A program made the position numbers and the translations under genes. A DNA stretch of 64,000 bases from Kutzneria sp. CA-103260 (GTDB lineage Bacteria > Actinomycetota > Actinomycetes > Mycobacteriales > Pseudonocardiaceae). The stretch lies in the NCBI RefSeq assembly GCF_018263855.1, contig NZ_CP073318.1, positions 4,712,001 through 4,776,000 on the forward strand, in the 5' to 3' direction. Below, one piece after another: positions 43,859-52,408 of the stretch. Each line of letters begins with the position of its first letter. Within the stretch, counting starts at the first letter, position 1. The notes beneath the pieces were generated by a model that was given only the letters and a program-made list of their open reading frames with translations, searched no databases and had not been told where the DNA came from.

Positions 43859-43943
43859 CCGTTCAGTGGGCCCCATTTTTCGCATTTGCGGCTACCGTGG
43901 GTCGCACCCGCCCCCCAGTCGTGGAGTATTGGGAAGGACACCC
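43859..43943 (+). promoter_or_regulatory. Promoter region shared by the two DUF4360 genes (copy 1)
   Basis: CCGTTCAGTGGG (43859-43870), GCTACCGTGGG about 30 bp later, and AGTATTGGGAAGGA directly before the ATG recur in the same order and nearly the same spacing upstream of the paralogue at 58081. Conservation of non-coding blocks between two copies 14 kb apart marks them as the probable promoter and ribosome-binding region. Confidence 0.6.
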
Positions 43944-44579
43944 ATGCTGAAAGCGCTGGCCGCAACCGGTGTGCTTTTCTCACTGTTGCAAACTCCCCAA
44001 CCGTTTGCGTGGACCAACCCGCCGCCGCCCGACAAGATTGTCATCGACGTCGCGACGGTCAACGGCTCCGGGTGCCCGGCCGGCACGGCCGCGGTCGCCG
44101 TCGCCCCGGACAACACGGCGTTCACCGTGACCTACAGCAACTACATCGCACAGGTCGGGGTGGGCGCGCAGCCGACCGACCTGCGCAAGAACTGCCAGCT
44201 GAACCTGCGGGTTCACGTGCCGTCAGGATTCACCTACGCGATCGCCGAGGCCGATTACCGCGGCTTCGGCCATCTGGAAGCGGGTGCCTCCGGAACGGAG
44301 CGGGCGAACTACTACTTCCAGGGGAACGCCCCGACCGCGTACATTGCCCACAACCTGAACGGCGCTTTCGACGACGACTGGCAGTTCACCGACACGACCG
44401 ACATCGCGTCGCTGATCTGGGAGCCCTGCGGCCAGGAACGCAACTTCAACATTAACACTGAACTGCGGGTTGCCGCCGGAACGTCTAACACGAAGACGAC
44501 AACCAGCTTCTTGTCGATGGACTCGACGGACGGCAGCATCACCACCACTTACCACTTCGCGTGGAAGACCTGCCCCTAA
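43944..44579 (+). CDS. Secreted DUF4360 protein, paralogue 1
   Basis: 211 aa from ATG 43944 (MLKALAATGVLFSLL) with GGGAAGGA upstream. Signal peptide about 1-24; the mature protein starts near TNPPPPDKIVIDVATVNGSG. Typical DUF4360 features follow: GCPAGTAAVAV, FTVTYSNYIAQVG, RKNCQLNLRVHVP, FTYAIAEADYRGF, and a final cysteine in AWKTCP; the paired cysteines suggest disulfides. The function is unknown; DUF4360 proteins are secreted in actinobacteria and fungi. The paralogue at 58081-58707 shares the layout and the upstream region. Confidence 0.85.
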   Translation: MLKALAATGVLFSLLQTPQPFAWTNPPPPDKIVIDVATVNGSGCPAGTAAVAVAPDNTAFTVTYSNYIAQVGVGAQPTDLRKNCQLNLRVHVPSGFTYAIAEADYRGFGHLEAGASGTERANYYFQGNAPTAYIAHNLNGAFDDDWQFTDTTDIASLIWEPCGQERNFNINTELRVAAGTSNTKTTTSFLSMDSTDGSITTTYHFAWKTCP

Positions 44580-44612
44580 CCGTCGTAATCCCCGCGGTTC
44601 ACACGTTCACAT

Positions 44613-44651
44613 GAGTGGCTCACTTGGCCGCGCCGGCCAGGTGAGCCACTC
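44613..44651. terminator. Bidirectional hairpin terminator
   Basis: A 17-bp stem (GAGTGGCTCACTTGGCC with one G.U position) around loop GCGCC, 33 bp beyond the DUF4360 stop and 30 bp from the stop of the convergent HxlR gene. Confidence 0.7.
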
Positions 44652-44681
44652 ACGTGCGTGCTGACAACGGCGGCGCGATTG

Positions 44682-45320
44682 TCACGCGAGGTCGAGCAGG
44701 CGGCGGCAGCGCTGCACCGCGTCGGTCGGCCCGCTGATGGTCAGCTCCCCCGCCGCCAGGGCGTCGGCGGCGGTCATCTGGCCGGAGCCCAGGCGCACCA
44801 GGGTCACGGCGTCAGCGGTGGCCACGACGGTGGCCTGGCCGGGGGCCCGGCCGGCAGCGGCCTGCACCTGGCCGGCGCGGACCTCGAAGCGGAAGACCTC
44901 GTCGTCGACGTGGAACTCGTAGTCCTCGTCGACATCCCCGGCCCACTCGGCCCGCAGCCGGGTCTCGGCGGCGAGGAAGCCCCAGCGCGGGCGGACGGCG
45001 TCCACAGTGGACTTGTCCGGGGTGAAGCCGAAGCCCCAGCGGGTGAGGTCGAGCACCACCGGCCGCAGCAGGGCGCCGGCCTCGGTCAGCTCGTAGGCCG
45101 GTCGGCTCAGGCACTGCCGGATGACCCCCTTGTCGACCAGGAACTTCAGCCGGTCGGCCAGCAGGTTGGTGCCCAGTCCGGGCAGGTCGGCCAGCAGGTC
45201 GCTGTAGCGGCGCGGCCCCAGCAACAGCTCGCGGACGATCAGCAGCGTCCACCGCTCCCCCAGCACGTCCAGCGCCGACGCCAAGCCGCAGTACTGGTGA
45301 TAGGCACGCTTGATGTTCAA
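44682..45320 (-). CDS. HxlR-family winged-helix regulator with SCP2-like C-terminal domain
   Basis: About 212 aa. Residues 10-110 are the HxlR/MarR-like helix-turn-helix: YCGLASALDVLGERWTLLIV, LGPRRYSDLLADLPGLGTNL, VDKGVIRQCL. The C-terminal part (WAGDVDEDYEFHVDDEVF; LGSGQMTAADALAAGELTI) looks like a sterol-carrier-like lobe that may bind a ligand. A TTG at 45320 has well-spaced GGGGGAGGTGAGG upstream; the GTG at 45329 lies inside that site, so TTG is preferred. The targets are unknown. Confidence 0.8.
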   Translation of the reverse strand: MNIKRAYHQYCGLASALDVLGERWTLLIVRELLLGPRRYSDLLADLPGLGTNLLADRLKFLVDKGVIRQCLSRPAYELTEAGALLRPVVLDLTRWGFGFTPDKSTVDAVRPRWGFLAAETRLRAEWAGDVDEDYEFHVDDEVFRFEVRAGQVQAAAGRAPGQATVVATADAVTLVRLGSGQMTAADALAAGELTISGPTDAVQRCRRLLDLA

Positions 45321-45388
45321 GATCCTCACCTCCCCCGGATGTCACTGTAGCCGAAAGTTTGAGGGCACAACCTTATCGCCGGGAACGG

Positions 45389-45583
45389 TCACGGTCGGCG
45401 CAGGTGAGCCAGCTCCAGGTGTTCTTCCACGTATCGGTCGAAGAGGCGCAGGGCCACGCCTTCCGCGACGGCGATCCGCTCGTCGACGTCGTGCGGCACC
45501 AGGGAAGTGACGGTGTTGTCGGCCAACAGGGCCTTGTGCGCCAACGGGTCCCGGAATCCGCCGCCGAGGGTCGTCAGCCTCAT
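45389..45583 (-). pseudogene. Remnant of a GH4 6-phospho-beta-glucosidase gene
   Basis: A 64-codon frame starts MRLTTLGGGFRDPLAHKALL and continues VPHDVDERIAVAEG. This matches the NAD-binding N-terminus of family GH4 glycosidases, but the usual GGGG is shortened. After about 45 residues it runs into unrelated sequence and a stop, whereas a working enzyme is over 400 aa. It lies 17 bp beyond the ROK regulator, a common neighbour of such sugar genes, so a deletion most likely removed the rest. Confidence 0.55.
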
Positions 45584-45599
45584 GCCGACGACCCTGACG

Positions 45600-46817
45600 T
45601 CAGGCGGTGCGGCGCACGTGATCAGCGGGATTCTGCACGATCCGGTTGATCACCGAGCCGGCCGCGCCGCGCACGGCTGCTTCCCAGCCCAGCCGTGACA
45701 CCACCACCTGCGGCTCCGTCCACTCAGCGCCGAGCACGCGGGCCGACAACTCGGCCTGCACCGGTTCCCGCAGCCACGGGGCCAGCAGCGCGAACATGCC
45801 GCCCAGCAGCACGGCGTCCAAGTCGAGCAGATTCACCATGCTGGCCAACGCCATACCGAGGGCCTCGCCAGCCACCTCAACCGCGTCGACCGCCCGCTCG
45901 TCGCCGGACTCGGCCCGTTCCACCAGCCGCGCCAGCGGACCGGCCGGCGTGGCCAGGGTCGTGCCGGTGCGCGGCGGCAGGCCGGCCGCGCGCAGGATCG
46001 CCTCCTGCCCGGCGATCGCCTCCAGACAACCCCGCGCGCCGCAGCCGCAGACCGGCCCCTCCGGCCGGACCGTCACATGGCCGAGCTCGCCGGCGAAGCC
46101 GTTGCGGCCACGGAACAGCTCGCCGCCGACGATCACGCCGGCGCCGATGCCGATCTCCCCGGAGACGTGGATGAAGTCGGTCCTGGGCGGCTCGCCGAAC
46201 CAGAGCTCGCCCAGCGCGGCCAGGTTCGCCTCGTTCTCCACGCTCACCGGCGGCCACCCGTCCCGGGACAGCTCGGCCGCCACCGGCACCCGGTTCCAGC
46301 CCAGGTTCGGAGCCGACGCGAGCCACCCTTGCGACGTGCGGACCAGTCCAGGCACCGCCGCCACGACGCCGGCCGCCGGCAGACCGGCCGCCCTGGTGGC
46401 GTCCAGCGCCGCCTCGACCAGCCCCGCCGCCTCGGCCAGCACCTCGGCCACCGGGCGGTCCCGATTGTCCACCAGGGACACCGCCTGGTGCCGGGGCCGG
46501 CCGGACAGGTCCAGCACGCAGCAGGCCAGGTAGTCCACGTTGATCTCGACGCCGACGCCGACCGGGCCGTCCGGGTTGAGCCGCAGGGCCTGCCCGGGCC
46601 GGCCGACGCTGTTGCCGGCCAGGCCGGCCTCCACGATCAGCTCATGCCGGGCCAACTCGTCCACCAGGCTGGACACCGTCGCCTTGGTCAGCCCGGTGGC
46701 GGCCGCCACCTCGGCGCGGGACACACCCTCGCCGTCGGCGACGCAGCGCAGCACCACGCCCAGGTTGTGGTCGCGCATCCCCTGTTGGCGGACTGGGACA
46801 CCGGCCGTTTCGCTCAC
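45600..46817 (-). CDS. ROK-family transcriptional regulator
   Basis: 405 aa from GTG 46817. Residues 10-75 form a winged helix (GVSRAEVAAATGLTKATVSS), and residues 85-390 are a ROK sugar-kinase-like domain with GVGVEINVDYLACCVLDL, HVSGEIGIGAGVIVGGE and the zinc signature CGCGARGCLEAIAG. Such proteins repress sugar uptake or catabolic genes until they bind a sugar. The likely former target, a GH4 glycosidase, survives only as a fragment directly downstream. Confidence 0.9.
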   Translation of the reverse strand: MSETAGVPVRQQGMRDHNLGVVLRCVADGEGVSRAEVAAATGLTKATVSSLVDELARHELIVEAGLAGNSVGRPGQALRLNPDGPVGVGVEINVDYLACCVLDLSGRPRHQAVSLVDNRDRPVAEVLAEAAGLVEAALDATRAAGLPAAGVVAAVPGLVRTSQGWLASAPNLGWNRVPVAAELSRDGWPPVSVENEANLAALGELWFGEPPRTDFIHVSGEIGIGAGVIVGGELFRGRNGFAGELGHVTVRPEGPVCGCGARGCLEAIAGQEAILRAAGLPPRTGTTLATPAGPLARLVERAESGDERAVDAVEVAGEALGMALASMVNLLDLDAVLLGGMFALLAPWLREPVQAELSARVLGAEWTEPQVVVSRLGWEAAVRGAAGSVINRIVQNPADHVRRTA

Positions 46818-46949
46818 CGGACGAGTCTACGTAGTCGGTCGGGTGGCCGAAGGGCGCTGGCCCGATCGCCCGGATCTGGCGGCCGCCCGTAATCCCCCCG
46901 GCGGTCGAAGCGATGGGTCCCGTATGCGGCGAGGGACTAGGAGCCTGGG

Positions 46950-47606
46950 ATGAGCGTGGCGCGTCGGATTCAGCAGCAGCTGACCAACCCGAACAACCCG
47001 CGGTCGCTGTCCGCGCGGGCTCGGGCCAAGCGCTGGGACGAGCTGATGCGGCGGTTCCCGTCGCTGGCCGAGATGCGGGTGCTCGACCTCGGCGGCCTGC
47101 CCGACTTCTGGCGCAAGTCGGCCGTCCGGCCCGCCCACGTCACCACCGTCAACCTGTCCTCGGCCGACGCCGACGAGCCGTGGCTCAACCACATCGTCGG
47201 CGACGCCTGTGAACCGGCGGGCCTGGCCGGCACGGAGTTCGACCTCGTGGTGTCCAACAGCCTGCTGGAGCATGTCGGCGGTTACGCCCGGCGGCGGCAG
47301 CTGGCCGACGTAATCCACAGCTACGCCAAGCGGCACTGGGTGCAGACCCCGTACCGGTACTTCCCGATCGAGCCGCACTGGGCGTTCCCGGGCCTGCAGT
47401 TCCTGCCGGTGTCGGCGCGGGCCGCGGCGATCCGGGTGTGGCCGCTCGGACACGCCAAGGCCGAGGGCTGGGCCGCCTCGGCCGACGCCGTGCTGGCCAC
47501 GGAGCTGTTGTCGCTCACCGAGATGCGCCTGCTGTTCCCGGACTCCGACATCTGGCACGAGAAGGCCGCCGGCCTCACCAAGTCCCTGGTAGCCATCCGC
47601 CACTGA
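46950..47606 (+). CDS. Class I SAM-dependent methyltransferase
   Basis: 218 aa. The SAM-binding motif I is RVLDLGGLPDFW, motif II-like acid FDLVVSNSLLEHVGG, and an arginine/tyrosine-rich segment VQTPYRYFPIEPHWAFPG follows, all as in the methyltransferase-11/23 group. The substrate is not evident. An internal hydrophobic stretch is absent, so it is cytosolic. Transcription probably ends at the palindromic repeat 3 bp downstream. Confidence 0.82.
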   Translation: MSVARRIQQQLTNPNNPRSLSARARAKRWDELMRRFPSLAEMRVLDLGGLPDFWRKSAVRPAHVTTVNLSSADADEPWLNHIVGDACEPAGLAGTEFDLVVSNSLLEHVGGYARRRQLADVIHSYAKRHWVQTPYRYFPIEPHWAFPGLQFLPVSARAAAIRVWPLGHAKAEGWAASADAVLATELLSLTEMRLLFPDSDIWHEKAAGLTKSLVAIRH

Positions 47607-47608
47607 CC

Positions 47609-47686
47609 CCGCGAGTCCCGCTCTCAGACAACCGTGTGTCGAGTTCCGGAACTCGACATTCAGTTGCCCGAGAGCGGGACTCGCGG
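47609..47686. repeat. Dispersed palindromic repeat, full copy B
   Basis: 78 bp with ends CCGCGAGTCCCGCTCT and AGAGCGGGACTCGCGG and the same 22-bp central palindrome (47637-47658) as copy A; the ends and centre are identical, and the linkers differ at several positions. It fills the 85-bp space between two convergent genes, beginning 2 bp after one stop codon, which suits a terminator role. Confidence 0.88.
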
Positions 47687-47691
47687 GGGTG

Positions 47692-48666
47692 TCAGATCCA
47701 GCCGTTGCGCTTGGCGTGCAGGGCCAGCTGGAACCGGTTGGCCGCGCCGGTGCGCGACATCAGGCTCTCCAGGTGCCGGAACAGGGTCCGCCGGCTGATG
47801 CCCAGGGTGCGGGCCACCTGCTCGTCGCCGAGGCCGGCGGCGAGCAGCCCCAGCAGGCGACGTTCACTCGGCTGCAGGAACGGGCCGCCGGCCGAGTCGC
47901 CCAGAGCCAGCGGCAGCGCGGCCCGCCAGCACATCTCAAACAGCCCGATCAGCGCGGACAGCAGGCTGGACGGGCGGATCAGCAGCGCCGAGCCGCCCAC
48001 GTTGTCGGCCTCGGCGCTGGACAGCGACACCACCGCGCAGTCCGTGTCGAATATCAACAGTTTCACCGGCACGTCCGGCAGCGTGCGGGCCTCCTCGCCG
48101 GCCTTCACGCAGGGAACCACGTTGTCCGCCAAGTACTCCGAGCGATCCAGCGCCGTCTTGGCGTACACCGCGCGATAGCGGATGCCGGTGCCGAGATTGT
48201 CCAGTTCGGTCTGATTGACGTCGGCCCCGGTGTAGTACGGCGGCGAGTCCAGGCCGCGCACCTCGGCCCGGACCGACTGCTCCAGCTGCCGGATCCGGTC
48301 CTGCACGGCCGCCTCGTCGATGATCTCCAGGAGAGTGTCCACGCCGACCGAGACCCGTTGGCGCAGCAGGCGAAACGTGTCGGCGGCGGCCACTCTCGCC
48401 GCCGCCAGCTCGGCCTCTCTGCGCCGGGCCAGCAGGTCCAGCGCGGGGCCGGGCGGCATGGCGACCAGGTCGGAGCCGGACCGCCCGGCCAGCCCCACCT
48501 GGAGCAGTTCCTCTACGCTGCAACGGATCTGCTCCGGTCGGCGGCCGGCCGCGTCGGCCAGTTGGTCCAGTGTGGACGTTCCGAGGGCGGCCAGCGCGAG
48601 ATAGGCCCGGGCGGCCTGTTCGCCGAGTCCGAGGGTGACAAGGTGACCGGTGTCCGCCGAAACCAT
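47692..48666 (-). CDS. LuxR-type regulator with N-terminal TrmB-like helix-turn-helix
   Basis: 324 aa from ATG 48666 ([15 protein letters not shown]) with GGGAGA upstream. Residues 8-75 resemble a TrmB-type winged helix ([19 protein letters not shown]), the middle is a helical and PLD-like sensor region, and the last 65 residues are a GerE/LuxR helix-turn-helix ([20 protein letters not shown]). This domain pairing is common in Streptomyces and relatives. It is divergent from the sedolisin gene, whose promoter shares the 127-bp gap, so it may control it. Confidence 0.85.
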   Translation of the reverse strand: MVSADTGHLVTLGLGEQAARAYLALAALGTSTLDQLADAAGRRPEQIRCSVEELLQVGLAGRSGSDLVAMPPGPALDLLARRREAELAAARVAAADTFRLLRQRVSVGVDTLLEIIDEAAVQDRIRQLEQSVRAEVRGLDSPPYYTGADVNQTELDNLGTGIRYRAVYAKTALDRSEYLADNVVPCVKAGEEARTLPDVPVKLLIFDTDCAVVSLSSAEADNVGGSALLIRPSSLLSALIGLFEMCWRAALPLALGDSAGGPFLQPSERRLLGLLAAGLGDEQVARTLGISRRTLFRHLESLMSRTGAANRFQLALHAKRNGWI

Positions 48667-48793
48667 GGTTTCTCCCTGGGCTGGCGTTCGTTTCGGCACA
48701 TTAGTGCCACTGACACCGGTGCGCCACCGATTGACGCCGCGGCACGGTACACAACGAGCACGGCTTTCCCTCTACCCTGCCAGGGAGGAAACT

Positions 48794-50734
48794 GTGCGCA
48801 GTCCCAGTCGATGGCTGGCCGCTCTCACCGGAATGGCCGCACTGGCGCTGACCGCCGGCTCGGCGCTGGCGTCGGCGACCCCGATCGCCACCCCGTCCAA
48901 CCACCCCGTAACCCACGTCTGCGACCAGAACCCGAAGCCCGGCTTCGTGTCCTGCTTCGCCCTGCGCAGAACCGACGTCACCGCGTCCCCGAACACCCCG
49001 GCGCTACCCAGCGGCTACGGCCCGAGCGACCTGCGCAGCGCCTACAACCTGACCGCGTCCGGCAGCGCGTCGGCGACCGTGGCCATCATCGACTCCAACG
49101 ACGACCCGAACGCCGAGTCCGACCTGGCCACCTACCGGTCCACCTACGGGCTGCCGGCCTGCACCACGGCCAACGGATGTTTCAAGAAGGTCAACGAGAA
49201 CGGGCAGACCAGCCCGCTGCCCTCCGGCGACACCGGCTGGGCCGGCGAGATCTCGCTGGACGTCGACATGGTGTCGGCGATCTGCCCCGGCTGCCACATC
49301 CTGCTGGTGGAAGCCAACCAGCCGTCCATGAGCGACCTGGGCACGGCCGTGAACACCGCGGTGAGCATGGGCGCCAAGTACGTGTCCAACAGCTACGGCG
49401 GCTCCGAGGACGGCACGGAGAACTCCTCGGACTCCAGCTACTTCAACCACCCGGGCGTGGCCATCACCGCGAGCACCGGTGACAGCGGCTACGGCATCAG
49501 CTACCCGTCCTCCTCGGCGTACGTGACGGCGGTCGGCGGCACCTCGCTGAGCAAGGCCAGCAACAGCCGCGGCTGGACCGAGTCCGCGTGGAGCGGCGCC
49601 GGCTCCGGCTGCTCCAGCGACGTGGCCAAGCCGTCCTTCCAGAGCGGCGTCACCACCGGCTGCAACAACCGTGCCGACGCCGACGTGTCCGCGGTGGCCG
49701 ACCCGAACACCGGCCTGGCCGTGTACCAGACCTACGGCGGCAGCGGCTGGGCCGTCTACGGCGGCACCAGCGCCTCCTCGCCGATCATCGCCTCGGTCTA
49801 CGCCCTCGCCGGCGCCCCCGGTTCCAGCGACCGCCCGGCCGCCTACCCGTACGCCAACGCGAGCGCCCTCTACGACGTGACCTCGGGCAGCAACGGCAGC
49901 TGCTCCACGGCCGTGCAGTGCAAGGCCGGCGCCGGCTGGGACGGGCCGACCGGCCTGGGCACCCCGAACGGCACCGCCGCGTTCACCGCCGGCGGCACCC
50001 CGCCGCCGCCCGGCTCGCCGAGCGTCACCAACCCGGGCAGCCAGTCCGGCGTCGTCGGCACCGCGGCCAGCCTCCAGCTTTCGGCCACCGGCGGCACCGC
50101 GCCGTACACCTGGAGCGCCACCGGCCTGCCGGCCGGCCTGTCGATCTCCTCGTCCGGTCTGATCTCCGGCACGCCGACCACCGCGGGCTCGAACACCGTG
50201 ACCGCGACCGTCACCGACGCGGCCAGCAAGACCGGCAGCGCCTCGTTCTCGTGGACGATCACCACCGGCGGTGGCGGCGGCTGCTCCGGCCAGCAGCTGG
50301 GCAACGCCGGCTTCGAGTCCGGGACCGCGCCGTGGACCACGACCTCCGGTGTGGTCAACGCCAACGGCTCCGGCGAGACCGCCCACGGCGGCACCCACTT
50401 CGCCTGGCTGGACGGCTACGGCACCACCCACACCGACTCGGCCACCCAGTCGGTCGCCATTCCGGCCGGCTGCCACGCGACGCTGTCGTTCTACCTGCAC
50501 ATCGACACCGCCGAGACCACCACGACCACGCAGTACGACAAGCTGACCGTGAAGGTCGGCTCGACCACCGTGGCCACGTTCTCCAACCTCAACGCGAACA
50601 GCGGTTACGTTCAGCATTCGTACGACGTCTCGTCGCTGGCCGGCCAGACCGTCACCGTCTCATTCAGTGGGAGTGAGGACTCCTCACTGCAGACCTCTTT
50701 CGTGCTCGACGACACGGCGCTCACCTTGAGCTGA
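48794..50734 (+). CDS. Secreted sedolisin-like (S53) serine peptidase with Ig-like domain
   Basis: 646 aa from GTG 48794 behind GGGAGG. Signal peptide 1-28. The peptidase part (about 60-400) keeps the S53 pattern: Glu and Asp in [12 protein letters not shown], and the serine in [18 protein letters not shown] putative-Ig domain follows (about 415-495: [20 protein letters not shown]), then a C-terminal beta-rich domain ([13 protein letters not shown] ... [12 protein letters not shown]), commonly attached to actinobacterial secreted proteases. No long pro-domain is seen, which sets it apart from classic sedolisins. It should degrade protein outside the cell. Confidence 0.88.
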   Translation: MRSPSRWLAALTGMAALALTAGSALASATPIATPSNHPVTHVCDQNPKPGFVSCFALRRTDVTASPNTPALPSGYGPSDLRSAYNLTASGSASATVAIIDSNDDPNAESDLATYRSTYGLPACTTANGCFKKVNENGQTSPLPSGDTGWAGEISLDVDMVSAICPGCHILLVEANQPSMSDLGTAVNTAVSMGAKYVSNSYGGSEDGTENSSDSSYFNHPGVAITASTGDSGYGISYPSSSAYVTAVGGTSLSKASNSRGWTESAWSGAGSGCSSDVAKPSFQSGVTTGCNNRADADVSAVADPNTGLAVYQTYGGSGWAVYGGTSASSPIIASVYALAGAPGSSDRPAAYPYANASALYDVTSGSNGSCSTAVQCKAGAGWDGPTGLGTPNGTAAFTAGGTPPPPGSPSVTNPGSQSGVVGTAASLQLSATGGTAPYTWSATGLPAGLSISSSGLISGTPTTAGSNTVTATVTDAASKTGSASFSWTITTGGGGGCSGQQLGNAGFESGTAPWTTTSGVVNANGSGETAHGGTHFAWLDGYGTTHTDSATQSVAIPAGCHATLSFYLHIDTAETTTTTQYDKLTVKVGSTTVATFSNLNANSGYVQHSYDVSSLAGQTVTVSFSGSEDSSLQTSFVLDDTALTLS

Positions 50735-50747
50735 AAGGCCTTTCTAC

Positions 50748-50783
50748 GCCGGGGTGGAGCGCATGGGAGCGCTCCACCCCGGC
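50748..50783 (+). terminator. Rho-independent terminator of the protease gene
   Basis: A perfect 15-bp stem, GCCGGGGTGGAGCGC with its complement, loop ATGGGA, followed by TCTTTGTC, starting 14 bp past the stop codon. Confidence 0.88.
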
Positions 50784-50899
50784 TCTTTGTCATGATCGTG
50801 AGCATTCACTGTCACGATTCTGACGATTACCGACCGGAGTCAAAACGCGGTCCCGTGTGGCAGAATCGCCGAACACCTGACAGTTCTGGGGATGACGCC

Positions 50900-52108
50900 A
50901 TGAGAACGACCGCCGAACGGCTGCCCAGGGAATTGGCGACACTGATCCGACCTCAGCTGCCCCCGCTGGCCGAGGAGATCGTGCACGCCATTCGGGCGAC
51001 CATCCCGGAGTACGCGAAACCGCTGGACGGCTGCTACGGGCAGGCCATCCGGCTGGGCGTGAACCAGGCGCTGACGCAGTTCGTGGACCGCATCGCCGAC
51101 CCCGACCGGCCGCGCCCCGACTTCGCCGAGGTGTACCGCCAGCTCGGCCGGCTGGAGGCCAGCGAGGGCCGCAGCCTCGACTCGCTGCAGAAGGCCTACC
51201 GGCTGGGCACCCGGGTGGCCTGGCGGCACCTGATCCGGTTCCGGCAGCGCAGCGGCCTGCCCACGGCCATGATGTGGACGCTCGGCGAGGCCACCCTGGC
51301 CTATGCCGACGAGCTCATTGCGCTGTCCGTCGAGGGCTACGCCGACATGCAGGCCCGCAGCGAACAGGGCCGGCAACGACGGCGCAAGCGCCTGCTGCGG
51401 CTGCTGATCAGCGAGGACGACACGGCCAGGGCCGAGGCCGTCGAGCTGGCCACCGCCGCCCGCTGGCCGCTGCCCGACCGGCTGTGCGTGGTCATGGTCG
51501 ACCGGGCCGGCGGGCCGGCCGAGGCCGAACCCGAGCTGTCTGCCGAGATCCTGGCCGACTTCCAGGGCGCGGTCGGCTGTCTGATCGTGCCCGACTCCGA
51601 GGACTCCGACTGGTGGCCGCGGTGCGCCGCCGCACTCGCCGGCTGGCGGGTCGTGATCGGCCCGACCACCGCGCTGGCCGACGCCGCCAAGTCGCATCGG
51701 CACGCCCAGCTGGCCCGGGACCTGGTGCGCCGCAACACCATCGCCGAGACCTTCCCGGTGCGCTGCGCCGACCACCTGTCCACGCTGTGGCTGCTCACCG
51801 ACGAGTTCCTGGTCGAACAGCTCATCCGCACCCGGCTGGCCCCGCTCGCCCCGCTCACCGACAAACAGCACAAGCGACTGGGCGAGACCCTGCTGGCCTG
51901 GCTGGAAACCCGCGGCGGCGCCCCCGAGATCGCCGCCCGCCTCCGCGTGCACCCGCAGACCGTCCGCTACCGCATGCGCCAGGTCGAACGCCTCTTCGGC
52001 GACCAACTCCGCTGCCCCGACGCCCGCTTCGAACTGGAGGTCGCCCTCCGCGCCGCCTCCCTCACCGAGTCCACGCCCCAGGACCAGGACGACCAGCAAG
52101 CCGGCTGA
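50900..52108 (+). CDS. PucR/CdaR-family transcriptional regulator
   Basis: 402 aa from ATG 50900; a longer frame to 50792 overlaps the previous terminator's downstream region and is not supported. The last 60 residues are the PucR helix-turn-helix: LLAWLETRGGAPEIAARLRV, HPQTVRYRMRQVERLFGDQL. The N-terminal helical region (TLIRPQLPPLAEEIVHAIRA) and the middle GGDEF-related region fit the usual layout. The targets are unknown; there is no obvious operon partner. Confidence 0.87.
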   Translation: MRTTAERLPRELATLIRPQLPPLAEEIVHAIRATIPEYAKPLDGCYGQAIRLGVNQALTQFVDRIADPDRPRPDFAEVYRQLGRLEASEGRSLDSLQKAYRLGTRVAWRHLIRFRQRSGLPTAMMWTLGEATLAYADELIALSVEGYADMQARSEQGRQRRRKRLLRLLISEDDTARAEAVELATAARWPLPDRLCVVMVDRAGGPAEAEPELSAEILADFQGAVGCLIVPDSEDSDWWPRCAAALAGWRVVIGPTTALADAAKSHRHAQLARDLVRRNTIAETFPVRCADHLSTLWLLTDEFLVEQLIRTRLAPLAPLTDKQHKRLGETLLAWLETRGGAPEIAARLRVHPQTVRYRMRQVERLFGDQLRCPDARFELEVALRAASLTESTPQDQDDQQAG

Positions 52109-52111
52109 CCC

Positions 52112-52130
52112 CCGCGAGTCCCGCTCTCAG
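52112..52130. repeat. Half copy C of the dispersed palindromic repeat
   Basis: CCGCGAGTCCCGCTCTCAG, identical to the left end of copy B, starts 3 bp after the PucR stop. The centre and right end are missing; the following 70 bp show no similarity. Confidence 0.75.
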
Positions 52131-52204
52131 ACACATCGAAATGCGGTTTCCGATCGTGACGACGACGGCGAGGTCGCAGTCGCCGAGATCGCTGAAATGA
52201 CGGT

Positions 52205-52233
52205 GGGCCCCGGACATGGCCAGTCCGGGGCCC
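52205..52233. terminator. Strong hairpin downstream of the tRNA-mimic RNAs
   Basis: A perfect 11-bp stem, GGGCCCCGGAC and its complement, loop ATGGCCA. On the minus strand it lies 38 bp beyond the end of the second tRNA-like RNA; on the plus strand it lies 97 bp beyond the PucR stop. It could terminate either. Confidence 0.7.
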
Positions 52234-52270
52234 TGCTTGGCCGCCCAATTGCGCACACCGGCACGTTTAA

Positions 52271-52379
52271 GGGGACGGGTCAGTGTCAGGTCGCCGCGCT
52301 CTTCCGTTGAGCTACGGCCGCATGGTTGGCGCGGCCGGCTGGATTTGAACCAGCACCTCGACGATGGTCGCCCGTCCCC
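52271..52379 (-). ncRNA. Y RNA-like tRNA mimic 1 (circularly permuted tRNA shape)
   Basis: Read on the minus strand: arm GGGGACGGG (52379-52371); CGACCAT; anticodon-stem strand CGTCG (52363-52359); AGGT; T-arm GCTGG-TTCAAAT-CCAGC; acceptor strand CGGCCGC (52337-52331); G-CCA; ACCAT; acceptor strand GCGGCCG (52321-52315); TA; D-arm GCTC-AACGGAA-GAGC; G; anticodon-stem strand CGGCG (52296-52292); then arm CCCGTCCCC (52279-52271). All four tRNA stems pair fully (one G.U), but the order is permuted, so the RNA ends meet where the anticodon would be and no U33/anticodon is formed. Bacterial YrlA Y RNAs have this design. The end helix with GGGCGA opposite CUGACCC also resembles the Ro60-binding stem of Y RNAs. 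An ordinary tRNA is excluded. Confidence 0.72.
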
Positions 52380-52408
52380 GCGCGATCCGGTGTTCGGCGG
52401 AATGCTGA

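Noticed and set aside
52062-52256. Small minus-strand frame of 64 codons downstream of the tRNA mimics
   Set aside because: It spans a strong terminator hairpin and the half repeat at 52112, has no ribosome-binding site, and overlaps the PucR 3' end.
52292-52363. An ordinary tRNA gene, or two neighbouring tRNA fragments
   Set aside because: The 5' half does not pair with anything downstream and the 3' half not with anything upstream, but the two halves pair fully in reversed order, twice in succession. No U33 or anticodon triplet can be placed in a seven-base loop.
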